From CAVSJR01 sp963728285 (GTDB taxonomy: Bacteria; Actinomycetota; UBA4738; HRBIN12): a stretch of 64,000 bases of DNA. The stretch covers positions 124,001 through 188,000 of the forward strand of contig CAVSJR010000002.1 of assembly GCA_963728285.1 (NCBI GenBank), in the 5' to 3' direction. The translations under genes and the position numbers were made by a program. The notes below the pieces were generated by a model. The model was not told where the DNA came from and did not search any database. It was given only the letters and a program-made list of their open reading frames with translations. The stretch's first letter is position 1, and each line of letters opens with the position of its first letter. Shown here piece by piece: positions 18,595 through 26,813 of the stretch.

Positions 18595-19955
18595 CTAGTT
18601 CCTCCGCCCTACCTCTGCTGCTGACGATCGCGCGGCCCAGCTCGTCGAGGCCACCAGGAGGGCGACATCGTCGTCGTGGTCCTCGTCCGTCATGAATCGC
18701 GTGATGATCGCGTCGGCGATCGCGTCCGGCCGTCCGTCGATCAACGGCTGGCAGAGTCGCCGGAGGCCGACGTCCAGAGACTGATGGCGACGTTCGATCA
18801 ATCCGTCAGTGCACAGGACCACGGTGGTGTCCGGGAGAAGCACACGGTCGGTGTCGACGTACGAGTGATCCACGACGCCGAGCGGCGGCCCCGAGGCAGT
18901 CGTTGGCATGAAGGCCGTTCCCCCATTCGTCCGGCACATGGGCGGGATGTGGCCGGCGTTCGCGAATCGGAAGCGCATGTCGTCGAGCTCCACGATGCCG
19001 AACAGCACGGTCGCCATCGAGTCGGGATCGAAGTGCAGAGTGAGCCGATTCAGGCGGCTGAGGACCTCCCCCGGCGAGGAGGATTCCATGGCGCACGCGC
19101 GAAGCGAGTTGCGCAATCGAACCATCATCGTGGCGGCCGTGACCCCCCGTCCCACCACGTCACCGATGGCGATGCCGACCGACCCGTTCGGCAAGATGAA
19201 TACGTCGTACCAGTCGCCCCCAACGCCCCCACGGCGAGCGGCAGGTACCGGGCCGCGAGCTCGAGGCCCGGCACCACCGGCAACTCCTCCGGAAGGAAGC
19301 TCTTCTGAAGGGTACGGGCGACGGCCCGTTCTCGCTCGTAGAGCCCGGCGTGCAGGACGAGCGCCACCCGATCGGCGACCGTCTGCAGGAACCGCGCGTC
19401 TTCGTTCGAGAAGCGGCGCGGTGTGAGCGTGCCGACATGGAGCACGCCGGCGATGTGACCTTCGACCACGAGCGGCACGCCGAGAAGCGAGCGGACCCCT
19501 TTCTCCTTGAGGATCGGGTTGATCACCATCGAGTGATCGATATCGAAGACCGCGATCGGTTGCCCCGTGGCCGCGATCGTCCCGGCGAACCCCTTCCCGA
19601 CCGGGATGCGGACGCCTCGCCGCACCTCCTCCTCCAGGCCCTTGGCGGCCCGAGCGACGAGCTGGTCACGCCGGTCATCGAGCAGGAGCACGGCGACCGT
19701 GTCCGCTGAAAGAGAGTCTCTTACCTGGATCAGCAGCTCCTCGACGACGTCGTCCACGCTGAGATGGGCGAGCGCGGCCTCCGTCATGGCCTCGAGCCGG
19801 CGTAGCCGATCCAGAGAAAACGTCGAATCATCGGCCTCCGGTCCCACCTCGAGCACGGCGGCCGACTCAGCGACCACGTGGGCTCTCCGGCTGCCGAACG
19901 CACGATGCAGGACCCGCCCCGGCGAGCCCATGCCGATCTTCGGACGGTGCGTCAT
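18595..19955 (-). CDS. GAF-PP2C (RsbU/SpoIIE-type) serine phosphatase, frameshifted near 19225
   Basis: Regulatory phosphatase that would dephosphorylate an anti-anti-sigma factor in partner-switching control. The N-terminal 220 residues hold a GAF domain (LRRLEAMTEAALAHLSVDDVVEELL, VGKGFAGTIAATGQPIAV, SLLGVPLVVEGHIAGVLHVG), followed by LQKSFLPEELPVVPGLELAARYLP. After the frame change comes GGDWYDVFILPNGSVGIAIGDVVGRG, with the metal Asp of PP2C, then LFGIVELDDMRFRFANAGHIPP and LCTDGLIERR. The break lies in a G-rich run and one base would repair it. Divergent from tetR with a shared 50-bp intergenic region that contains the operator. Confidence 0.75.
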
Positions 19956-19973
19956 GATCCCGCTGTATCACTA

Positions 19974-19989
19974 GACAGAACGGTCTGTC
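19974..19989. promoter_or_regulatory. palindromic TetR operator
   Basis: GACAGA-ACGG-TCTGTC, perfect 6-bp arms around a 4-bp centre. It lies 20 bp before the tetR ATG and 19 bp before the start of the divergent phosphatase gene. It is the GACAGxxCxGTCTGTC type of operator common for TetR/AcrR regulators, so it could repress both directions. Confidence 0.7.
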
Positions 19990-20008
19990 AAGAGCTACGC
20001 TCTTGCCT

Positions 20009-20602
20009 ATGACAGCAACGGGCGAAACAACCACTCGGAGCCGACCCGACGCTCGGCGCCGCATCCTCGACAGCGCGTACGAGCTGTTCTCGCGAAGAGG
20101 GATCCGAGCGGTTGGAGTGGACGAGCTGATCGATCGGGCCGGGGTCGCAAAGGCCACCTTCTACAATCAGTTCCCCTCGAAGGACGACCTCGTTCTCGCC
20201 TTCCTCCAACAGCGGGAGAAGCTGTGGACCAAGGACTGGGTCGAGGCCGAAGCGCGGAGGCGAGGCGACACCCCGGAGGGACGACTGCTCGCCATCTTCG
20301 ATCTGTTCGACGAGTGGTTCCAGCAAGACGACTTCGAGGGGTGTTCGTTCGTCAACGTTCTCCTCGAGTTCGGCGGCGGGATCATGCATCCACTCGGCCA
20401 GGCGTCGGCAGCGCACCTCGAGAACATCCGCTCGGTCGTTCGTTCGCTCGCGGAGGAGGCCGGCCTGTTCGACCCCGCGTCGTTCGCCCTGTCGTGGCAC
20501 ATCCTGATGAAGGGCTCGATCGTCCAGGCCGGTGAAGGCGACCGCGAGGCAGCGAAGCGGGCCAAGGCGATCGCCGCCCTCCTGATCGAGCACTATCGGT
20601 AA
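20009..20602 (+). CDS. TetR/AcrR-family transcriptional regulator
   Basis: 197-residue repressor. The N-terminal helix-turn-helix is textbook: RRILDSAYELFSRRGIRAVGVDELIDRAGVAKATFYNQFPSKDDLVLAFL. The C-terminal ligand domain carries DDFEGCSFVNVLLEF and HPLGQASAAH, as in the TetR_C group often linked to xenobiotic response. Start ATG 20009 chosen over an upstream TTG; no Shine-Dalgarno is visible, so the message may be leaderless. Likely represses itself and the divergent GAF-PP2C gene through the operator at 19974-19989. The 48-residue ligand pocket gives no inducer. Confidence 0.88.
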   Translation: MTATGETTTRSRPDARRRILDSAYELFSRRGIRAVGVDELIDRAGVAKATFYNQFPSKDDLVLAFLQQREKLWTKDWVEAEARRRGDTPEGRLLAIFDLFDEWFQQDDFEGCSFVNVLLEFGGGIMHPLGQASAAHLENIRSVVRSLAEEAGLFDPASFALSWHILMKGSIVQAGEGDREAAKRAKAIAALLIEHYR

Positions 20603-20732
20603 CGCTGCGCAGATCGCTCCGCGCGTCCTGCCGGGGAGCCAGACCGAACGCTTCCTGCGGTCTTGGCTCGAGGGTGTCGATCTCGACGCTCCCAGTTTGT
20701 CTCGTAGGCGACCATCCCGAAAGGAGGGAGCC

Positions 20733-21022
20733 GTGAAGTACATGCTGCTGATCCATCAGGGCGACTCCCCCACGCCGCGGTCGCCCGAGGCGTGGGGGAC
20801 GCTGTCGGAGTACGAGCAGAGGGCGATCTTCGCCGACTACCAGGCAGTCAGCCAGACGCCGGGCATCCCGCCCGGGCTCGGCCTGGACGCGCCCGAGACG
20901 GCGACGACCGTGCGGGTCCAGGACGGCAAGACGCTGACCACCGACGGCCCGTTCGTCGAGATCAAGGAGTCGATCGGCGGCTACCTGCTGTTCGAAGCCG
21001 ACGACCTCGAGGCGGCGTGTCG
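20733..21022 (+). pseudogene. YCII/DGPF-domain protein, 3' truncated
   Basis: GTG start at 20733 behind AGGAGGG. The protein reads VKYMLLIHQGDSPTPRSPEAWG, then TTVRVQDGKTLTTDGPFVEIKESIGGYLLFEADDLEAA, the DGPF motif domain often encoded beside sigma factors. At about 21020 the normal sequence ends and a low-quality Pro/Ser-rich tail runs to a stop at 21194. The C-terminal third of the domain is missing, so the gene was cut where it meets the primase half of the element. Confidence 0.65.
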
Positions 21023-21188
21023 CCTTCCACCGCCCCCCTCAGGCGGCGGCCGGCTGGGGCAGTGCTCAGGGTCCCAAGGTTCCCCAAAAGTCCGGCCAAA
21101 CTCTTGCGCGTGCGCACGCTCCCACTGGGCGGTTGGTGGCACTGACCGGCTGTTTCGGCCGCTCGTCCCCTCCCCCTGGCAGGCAACC

Positions 21189-21265
21189 AAGTAACCCTTC
21201 CCTACCCCTCCAAAGAACGTAGGGTCGATTCTCTGGAGGGATGGAAGTCGGTTACCTGGTTACTT
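21189..21265. terminator. nested inverted repeats downstream of the primase gene
   Basis: Inner arms 21206-21217 and 21229-21240 (CCCTCCAAAGAA / TTCTCTGGAGGG, 11 of 12 pair). Outer arms 21189-21196 and 21258-21265 (AAGTAACC / GGTTACTT) are perfect. The set lies 12 bp beyond the stop of the minus-strand primase gene and may be its terminator. In a P4-like element such a structure could also be a replication site. Confidence 0.4.
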
Positions 21266-21276
21266 CCCCGTCACAT

Positions 21277-22374
21277 CTACGGTTGGGCCCCCTCCGAGCG
21301 CTTCCATCCCCAGATCCGAGCCGATCCGCCAGAGCCCGTGAGGCGGTACTCGCGCACGTGGAACAGCTCCTCGATCTGCGCCACGAAGTTAACGCGGCTC
21401 AGCTCGCGCCGCCCGGAATCCCGGCACCAGTGCGTGTAGGCCGAGTACATCTCCGAGAGCGGCTCTGCGTCCTTCATGATGTCGCCCTTCTCGCGGGTCT
21501 CCGTCAGGAACGCGAGCACGGAGTCAGCGGTCAGCTTGTAGCGCTCCGTCTCGGCCTTCACCGACTGGGGAGTCGCGAAGTAGCCGCGCTCCATCAACCG
21601 ACGGAGCCCAGCGACGGCGCGATTCGCTAGCCCTGACAGCTCGGACGGGTGCCAGAGTTTGCCGGTCAGATTCACGTCGGCCTTCCGTACGCTCTCGGCC
21701 GTTGGCTGAATCTCGTACACGCTCACGAACGGGATGATGATCCAGCGCTCGAAGAACGCGTTCGACTGGTCTCGCGTCATAGGAGGCCGGTTCGCGCTGA
21801 AAATCATCTTCACGAACGGCTGAAACTCGAACACCGGCTTGTTCTTGTGTTCTGCTTGGATAACGTCGTTGCCGACGATCTGTTTGAAGAGCGCCGAGGA
21901 CTCGATGCTCTTGTCGTTCATCTCGCCGACGATGTTCGCGAGCTTCCCGAACAAGGAGGCCCCTCCCCACCGCTCGTACTCCAAGTACTGGAGCGGGACG
22001 GCGGCGCAGTTGCGCGCCCCCAAGAATACCTTCAGCAGCGACAGGAACGTGGATTTGCCCGTGTTCGTCGGACCGCGAAGCAAGAACGACTTCTTCAGCG
22101 GGTTCGACGGCATCATGAAATAGCCGATCAGCTCGTACGCGAACTCGTGGGCGTCCTCCGGGAACACGCCTTCGATGAACTCATCGATCCTGGGGCAGTC
22201 CATCTCGGGGCGGTAGGCGACCGGGAGCTGAACCGTGCTCTTCAGCTTCGGGTCATGCGGGACGGTTGCGCCGTTCGTCCAGTCGATCATCGTGTTGGTG
22301 AAGTTGATGGTGCCGTGGTCCGGGGAGGCCGAGAGTGGCTTCGCGACCGTCTCGGCTTCGACGTAGGCGAGCAT
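21277..22374 (-). CDS. P4/D5-type primase-helicase ATPase, N-terminally truncated
   Basis: 365-residue C-terminal part of a phage/plasmid DNA primase. Superfamily 3 helicase features: Walker A GPTNTGKST, Walker B-like IVGEMNDKS, KMIFSANRPPMTRD (sensor/motif C with Asn) and FFERWIIIPF (arginine-finger region). Upstream IDWTNGATVPHDPKLKSTVQLPVAY and DCPRIDEFIEGVFPED match the D5_N domain. Typical proteins are 700 or more residues with an N-terminal primase domain, which is absent: the reading frame loses homology at about 22375-22395, where an excisionase fragment on the other strand begins. Likely defective in priming. Confidence 0.78.
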   Translation of the reverse strand: MLAYVEAETVAKPLSASPDHGTINFTNTMIDWTNGATVPHDPKLKSTVQLPVAYRPEMDCPRIDEFIEGVFPEDAHEFAYELIGYFMMPSNPLKKSFLLRGPTNTGKSTFLSLLKVFLGARNCAAVPLQYLEYERWGGASLFGKLANIVGEMNDKSIESSALFKQIVGNDVIQAEHKNKPVFEFQPFVKMIFSANRPPMTRDQSNAFFERWIIIPFVSVYEIQPTAESVRKADVNLTGKLWHPSELSGLANRAVAGLRRLMERGYFATPQSVKAETERYKLTADSVLAFLTETREKGDIMKDAEPLSEMYSAYTHWCRDSGRRELSRVNFVAQIEELFHVREYRLTGSGGSARIWGWKRSEGAQP

Positions 22375-22389
22375 CTCGTTCGCGTAGTG

Positions 22390-22548
22390 CTTGCCCAGAT
22401 TTACCGCTACGTGGATGCAGGGCTTCCCTGCGTCCGGCTCTCAGATCGGGTGCTGCGCGTCCGCCCATCCGACCTCGAGCGCTGGGTCGACGAACAGTTG
22501 GCCGAGCCCTCCAACCTTCCCATCGATGGCATCGAGGAACACGCGTAA
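22390..22548 (+). pseudogene. excisionase-like HTH fragment
   Basis: Last 50 or so residues of a MerR/AlpA-type DNA-binding protein: AQIYRYVDAGLPCVRLSDRVLRVRPSDLERWVDEQL, then EPSNLPIDGIEEHA and a stop at 22548. T/A-x-x-IYRYVDAGLP plus VLR-x-RPSDLERW is the standard excisionase helix-turn-helix and wing. The N-terminal part is missing where the frame meets the truncated primase gene. It is convergent with the integrase gene. Confidence 0.55.
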
Positions 22549-22590
22549 GCACGCTCCGCCTGGGACCAGGCTCCTGTGGGCGCAATGCGG

Positions 22591-23691
22591 TCAGGATGTA
22601 GCGAGCGCGTCGATCTTCTGTTGGAGCGCGTCGACGTACAGGTGCCCGTATCGCCGCTGGATCATGTCGAGATCGGCGTGCCCGACCATCTTGCTGACCT
22701 CCCACGGCGTCAGGCCCCGTGCGAGCCACAAGGAGATGGCCGTGTGGCGTAGGTCGTGCACCGTCGGCGTCGGCTGTACCTGCGCTCGGACGGCCGCGGG
22801 CTGGTAGACACGCTTACGGAAGTTTGTCTGTGAGACGGGTCCGCCGCGCTCGGCCGTGAAGACGAGGGACTCGGGGTCGAACCGGCTCCCGTACAGATTG
22901 AGGTGCTCTGTCAGAATCGACCGGAGCTTCGGGGAGATGGGGACGGTTCGCACGCTCGCCGCCGTCTTCGGCGCTCCGATGATCTTCTTCCCGTTAACCT
23001 CGGGCGCGTTCTCGACGACCCGGATACTGCCGTTCAAATTCTTTAGCCGCAAGGCCGTCGCCTCGCCGATCCGCATCCCGGTCTCGGCGAGGGTCCACAC
23101 GAGCGCGCGGTAGCGGGGCTCGATCTCGTTGGCTATCCGCTCGACCTCCTTCTCGGTCAGCGCCCGTGGTTCACGCTTCGGCTGCGCCTGCGGCATCTCA
23201 ATCCCATCGGCCGGGTTCCTCACGAGCCACTCGGACCGCACCGCGACGGCGAACAGTTTGTGGACGATCTGCTGGACCTTCCGTCGTGTGTCGAGAGTCG
23301 TCCGCCTCTCCACATCCGCGTAGAACCGCTCGATCTCCGCTCGCCGAATGTCGCCGATCCGCCGCGAGCCTAGCGCAGGCTCGATGTACGTTCGCCACCG
23401 GGAGTCGTCTGACGCGAACGTCGAGGGCCGCTTCCGCCACGTTCTCGCGTGATGGTCCCACAGGTCCGTCACCGTCTTCCGCGAGTGCGAGCTGTCCGGC
23501 AGTGATCTGGTCGCCTTCTTCATATGCATGTCGTGCAGGTGCGCCTCGGCGAGCTTCACGGTCGGGAAGGTGCGCGACGTAACGACGCCACGAGCGTCTC
23601 GGAAGGCCGCCTTGTACCGGGGCTTCCCAGTGCGCGCGTCTCGTTGGACATACACGCCGGGCATCTTGGTCTTTGACCAGGTGCCTGCCAT
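22591..23691 (-). CDS. int: tyrosine recombinase (integrase)
   Basis: 366-residue site-specific recombinase. The N-terminal AP2-like arm-binding region (GVYVQRDARTGKPRYKAAFRD) and SAM-like core domain are followed by the catalytic residues: Arg in ETGMRIGEATAL, Lys in the beta-hairpin (IIGAPKTAASVRTVPI), HDLRHT (His and Arg), GHADLDMIQRRYGHL (second His and the Tyr nucleophile). All are present, so it is probably active. It lies about 100 bp from the 3' end of the complete tRNA-fMet, the normal place for an integrase that uses the tRNA 3' half as its attachment site. Confidence 0.92.
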   Translation of the reverse strand: MAGTWSKTKMPGVYVQRDARTGKPRYKAAFRDARGVVTSRTFPTVKLAEAHLHDMHMKKATRSLPDSSHSRKTVTDLWDHHARTWRKRPSTFASDDSRWRTYIEPALGSRRIGDIRRAEIERFYADVERRTTLDTRRKVQQIVHKLFAVAVRSEWLVRNPADGIEMPQAQPKREPRALTEKEVERIANEIEPRYRALVWTLAETGMRIGEATALRLKNLNGSIRVVENAPEVNGKKIIGAPKTAASVRTVPISPKLRSILTEHLNLYGSRFDPESLVFTAERGGPVSQTNFRKRVYQPAAVRAQVQPTPTVHDLRHTAISLWLARGLTPWEVSKMVGHADLDMIQRRYGHLYVDALQQKIDALATS

Positions 23692-23793
23692 CGGGGGTTC
23701 TCCCTCCCAGAGACGTTGTCCACCGTTAGCCCACTATCAGTATCGGCTTCGGCGGACGGGGGAAGTATACCCCGATCTAGCTGCGCTTCTTTG

Positions 23794-23841
23794 TCGCGGG
23801 GCTAGGATTTGAACCTAGGACCTCTGGGTTATGAGCCCAGC
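23794..23841 (-). repeat. integrase-proximal attachment site within tRNA-fMet
   Basis: 48-bp segment from the tRNA 3' end to the anticodon stem, repeated at 16587-16634 with four substitutions. The core without any mismatch is 24 bp over the anticodon loop and variable region, the likely crossover zone. Together the two copies delimit the element. Confidence 0.8.
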
Positions 23842-23867
23842 GAGCTACCAGACTGCTCCACCCCGCA
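23794..23867 (-). tRNA. initiator tRNA-Met (CAU)
   Basis: 74 nt without encoded CCA. D-arm GAGC-AGTCTGGTA-GCTC, anticodon arm CTGGG-CTCATAA-CCCAG with the three G-C pairs that mark initiator tRNA, T-arm CTAGG-TTCAAAT-CCTAG, acceptor GCGGGG/CCCCGC. Position 1 is T opposite G72, so the end pair is at best a wobble, in keeping with the weak 1-72 pair of initiators. The 3' half comes from the integrated element, the 5' half from the chromosome. Confidence 0.93.
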
Positions 23868-24115
23868 CACGAATGCTACCAACGCGGCTCAAACGCGCCA
23901 AGGGTGAGAGCGGAGAGGAGGGGGCGGAGCCCAACGCCGCCCCAGTACGCGGAGCCCCGGCTCTCAACCCATCCGCTCCAGCGCATGACTCGTTTAGCGC
24001 CGGACAGGCTGGGAAACAAGGCGTGGGCCCGGACCAGGCCCGGTGAACGGGCGTCGACGGCGAGGCGGACACAGTCGGCGCGCCTCTAGCCCTCAACGGC
24101 GACGAGAGGTGACAG

Positions 24116-24277
24116 ATGCTGAAGCGAGTTTGGATGGCGCCCGTACCGCTCCTCCTCTTTCTTGCGGCATGCGGAGGCGACGGCGACAATGACACGCTCC
24201 TGACCGGCCTGTCCGGCGTGGTCATCGTTGTATTGGTGATCGCGGGTATTTGGTACTTCGCCCGCCGCCGTGGCTGA
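24116..24277 (+). CDS. small lipoprotein with C-terminal membrane helix
   Basis: 53 residues: MLKRVWMAPVPLLLFLAAC is a signal peptide with lipobox LAAC, then an acidic GGDGDND linker and a transmembrane helix (TGLSGVVIVVLVIAGIWYF) ending in RRR. The GAGAGGTGA Shine-Dalgarno seven bases before the ATG supports it. Such short Gly/Asp lipoproteins with a second helix are common near actinobacterial surface genes but have no assigned function. First gene on the chromosomal side of tRNA-fMet; the 250 bp between them holds nothing I can identify. Confidence 0.55.
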   Translation: MLKRVWMAPVPLLLFLAACGGDGDNDTLLTGLSGVVIVVLVIAGIWYFARRRG

Positions 24278-24290
24278 TGCCCCGGGGTGA

Positions 24291-25028
24291 CTAGTCGCAA
24301 CGGTTCAGGATCTCGCCGATGCAGTCGTCGATGCCGCGTCCACCGTCGAGCCTGTCGGTGCCACCGCCTCCTCTGAGGGCATCGTCGCCGTTTCGCCCAT
24401 CGAGCCGGTCGAGTCCGGCGTAGGTGCGAAGGCGATTCGGACCCTCGTCGCCGATGAGGACATCATGCCCGGGCGAGCCATCGACGTTCTCGATCGAACG
24501 AAGCGGATCGGCGCCGTGGGAGCCGCTCGAAATCCCCGCCGTGAGATCCACGGTGACCCCACCGGGGATCTGACGGTCGGCGTAGCCCGCCGTGTCGATC
24601 CCGGCCCCTCCCTTGAGCCGGTCATCGCCGCGTTGCCCCACGAGGTTGTCCTGGCCCCGTGCACCGAGGAGCCGGTCGTTCCCTCCCTCGCCGATCAGTA
24701 CGTCGTCGTCGCCGCCGCCCTCGAGGAGGTCGGCGTCCCGACCGCCGAACACCACGTCCGCCCCGGGACCCGACCTGCTCGCATCCCGGCCCGACCCACC
24801 GCAGACGATGTCGTTGCCGCGGAGCCCATCGATGTGGTCGTTGCCCGCCAGCCCGACGATGACGTCCTCGCCGGGCGTCCCCTCGAGTCGGTCCGCTCCC
24901 TCGGTCCCGAGGAGCGTCGCCCGCTGTCCGAGGCACGTCGTGCCGGCCGAGGCCTCCGCCGGGATGAGAACGAGCGCCGCCGCGAGCGCCACAACGCCCG
25001 CGCATGAGAGTCGTCGTGCTGGTCGCAC
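24291..25028 (-). CDS. secreted RTX-like calcium-binding repeat protein
   Basis: 245 residues, start GTG 25028 behind GGGAGG. Signal peptide (VRPARRLSCAGVVALAAALVLIPAEASA), then repeated nonapeptides of the hemolysin type G-G-x-G-x-D-x-(L/V)-x: GTEGADRLEGTPGEDVIVG, GGSGRDASRS, GGRDADLLEGGGDDDVLIGEGGNDRLLG, GGGGTDRLDGGRGIDD. These form Ca2+-binding parallel beta-rolls outside the cell. It follows phoD by 15 bp on the same strand, so it may be coexported or assist a calcium-dependent PhoD (inference). Confidence 0.8.
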   Translation of the reverse strand: MRPARRLSCAGVVALAAALVLIPAEASAGTTCLGQRATLLGTEGADRLEGTPGEDVIVGLAGNDHIDGLRGNDIVCGGSGRDASRSGPGADVVFGGRDADLLEGGGDDDVLIGEGGNDRLLGARGQDNLVGQRGDDRLKGGAGIDTAGYADRQIPGGVTVDLTAGISSGSHGADPLRSIENVDGSPGHDVLIGDEGPNRLRTYAGLDRLDGRNGDDALRGGGGTDRLDGGRGIDDCIGEILNRCD

Positions 25029-25043
25029 AGGTTCCTCCTCCCT

Positions 25044-26645
25044 CTATGCGGGGTGCGCGCCGGGCACCCCGTCCTCGACGGCGAATGAGGCGAGCGTGTA
25101 CACGGGTGCGTCCCTGCGGGATACCGTCGTTACCATCCGAAGGTCCGTCTGCCACCGGTCGTGGGAGAGTCCGCATCTGACGTAGCCTCGCCGGTCGCCC
25201 TCGAAGAACTTGATGTGCGGGTTCTCCGGGATCATGGGCCCGTAGTACGGGCCGTAGACGATCGCATCGCCGTTGGAGCTGATCGACGTCCCGACGAACT
25301 CCGTGGCGACCACGGGCGAACGCGGTTCGTCGAAGTCGAGCTTCAGGTCGTTCACGAAGGTCGAGTGCCAGTCCCCGGTGATCACGACGGGGTTTCGGAC
25401 GTCACGACTGGCGATGTGCTGAAGGATCCTCGCGCGGGCAGCAGGATAGGCGTCCCAGGCGTCCTGCCAGAAGATCTTGCCGGGCCCCGGATCGTGGTCG
25501 AGCTCGGCCATCAACACCTGCTGCGCGATCACGTTCCACCGCGCCGTCGATGAGCCGAGGCCCTCGAGGAGCCAGCGTTCCTGCGCGGGCCCGGTCATGG
25601 TGACGGACGGGTCCAGCGCGGCGGCGCACCGGGGGTGCTCCCCGCGCCCGCAGGGCGGCTCGCTCCGGTACTGCCGGGTGTCGAGCACGCTGAACTCGGC
25701 GAGATCGCCGTAGGTCACGCGACGATACAGTCGGGCGTCCGGACCGTCTGGAAGCGAGCGCCGGCGAAGCGGCAGATGCTCGTAGTAGGCCTGATAGGCC
25801 GCGGCCCGGCGTACCAGGAAGCGGTCGTCCCTCGGGTCCTGCGAGTCATCGTCCGCATAGTCGTTGTCGACCTCGTGATCGTCCCAGGTGACGACCCACG
25901 GGAAGAGACGGTGTGCCTCCCGGAGATCTGGGTCGCTCTTGTACAGGGAGTAGCGGAGGCGATACTCGCGGAGCCGCTCGGTCTCGCCCCGCAGGGCGGG
26001 TGGCACATACACATCGCGAGCGTTGCCGTTCGGCCCGATGGAGTCCTCGTAGATGTAGTCGCCCAGGTGCACGACCAGGTCGAGATCCTCCTCGGCCATG
26101 CGCCGGTAGGCCGTGTAAAAACCCGAGGCCCAATGCTGGCATGAGGCGAAAGCGAACTGGAACCGGTTCAGGCGCGAGCCGCGGGCCGGAGTGGTCTTGG
26201 TGCGCCCAACCGGGCTCACCTCGCCCCCGGCCCGGAATCGGTAGAAGTACTCCCGCCACGGCTCGAGGCCCGAGACCTCGACGTGAACCGAATGTGCCAG
26301 CTCAGGGGAGGCGAGCGCCGAACCCGAGCGAACCACGTTGCCCATGGCGTCGTCGGTGGCGACCTGCCAGTCGACCGCGACGGGCTCCGGCGGCATCCCC
26401 CCGCCGACCTCGAGCGGCGCAAGCGCCAGGCGCGTCCACAGGACGACGCCGCTGGGGGACGGGTCACCCGAGGCGATGCCCAGGGTGAACGGATCGCCTG
26501 CGGTGCGCCATCCGGCTCGAGCGAGGTCCCCCGGAAGTTGTGAAAGTCCGATCGCCCCCGCGACGCCCGCGCTGAGCCTCAGAAACCTGCGCCGGTCGAG
26601 CTTCGCCGCCGCCACGCCCTCGAGTCGGGGCCTTCCGTCGGTCAT
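25044..26645 (-). CDS. phoD: Tat-exported alkaline phosphatase/phosphodiesterase PhoD
   Basis: 533 residues. The start MTDGRPRLEG (26645) has GGGAGG upstream. Twin-arginine signal RRRFLRLSAGVAGAIG at residues 18-33. An N-terminal fibronectin-like PhoD_N domain (ASGDPSPSGVVLWTRL) precedes the metallophosphatase core: FASCQHW, HLGDYIYED, VTWDDHEVDNDYAD (metal Asp/His), ITGDWHSTFVND and VGTSISSNGDA. PhoD releases phosphate from organic phosphomonoesters and diesters and uses Fe3+ and Ca2+. Next gene in the same direction encodes an RTX-like protein. No PhoB-type box identified. Confidence 0.9.
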   Translation of the reverse strand: MTDGRPRLEGVAAAKLDRRRFLRLSAGVAGAIGLSQLPGDLARAGWRTAGDPFTLGIASGDPSPSGVVLWTRLALAPLEVGGGMPPEPVAVDWQVATDDAMGNVVRSGSALASPELAHSVHVEVSGLEPWREYFYRFRAGGEVSPVGRTKTTPARGSRLNRFQFAFASCQHWASGFYTAYRRMAEEDLDLVVHLGDYIYEDSIGPNGNARDVYVPPALRGETERLREYRLRYSLYKSDPDLREAHRLFPWVVTWDDHEVDNDYADDDSQDPRDDRFLVRRAAAYQAYYEHLPLRRRSLPDGPDARLYRRVTYGDLAEFSVLDTRQYRSEPPCGRGEHPRCAAALDPSVTMTGPAQERWLLEGLGSSTARWNVIAQQVLMAELDHDPGPGKIFWQDAWDAYPAARARILQHIASRDVRNPVVITGDWHSTFVNDLKLDFDEPRSPVVATEFVGTSISSNGDAIVYGPYYGPMIPENPHIKFFEGDRRGYVRCGLSHDRWQTDLRMVTTVSRRDAPVYTLASFAVEDGVPGAHPA

Positions 26646-26813
26646 CCGCGGCCTCCCTTTCCTACCGAGCCGCCGACGCGGAGCGTCGAGGCGCGATGTC
26701 GACGTCGGGACGGCGCTTCGGGACGACATCCGCCGCCGGGGGTAGCTGAGCTCCGGAGCGCGACCCGCCCCGACCCTAGGTCGGTTCCCCGAGCCGGGCA
26801 AATCCGAGCCGGC

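Larger units (their letters stand above)
16587..23841. mobile_element. degraded integrative element in the initiator tRNA gene
   Basis: About 7.2 kb bounded by the 48-bp tRNA repeats. The tyrosine integrase lies about 100 bp from the complete tRNA 3' end and is followed by an excisionase-like fragment and a P4/D5-type primase-helicase, the core of satellite-phage or integrative mobilizable elements. The rest is a patchwork: truncated IS110 transposase, membrane protein, GAF fragment, GAF-PP2C phosphatase, TetR regulator and a truncated YCII-like gene. No relaxase or structural phage genes are visible, and the primase is truncated, so autonomous transfer is unlikely. Confidence 0.75.
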
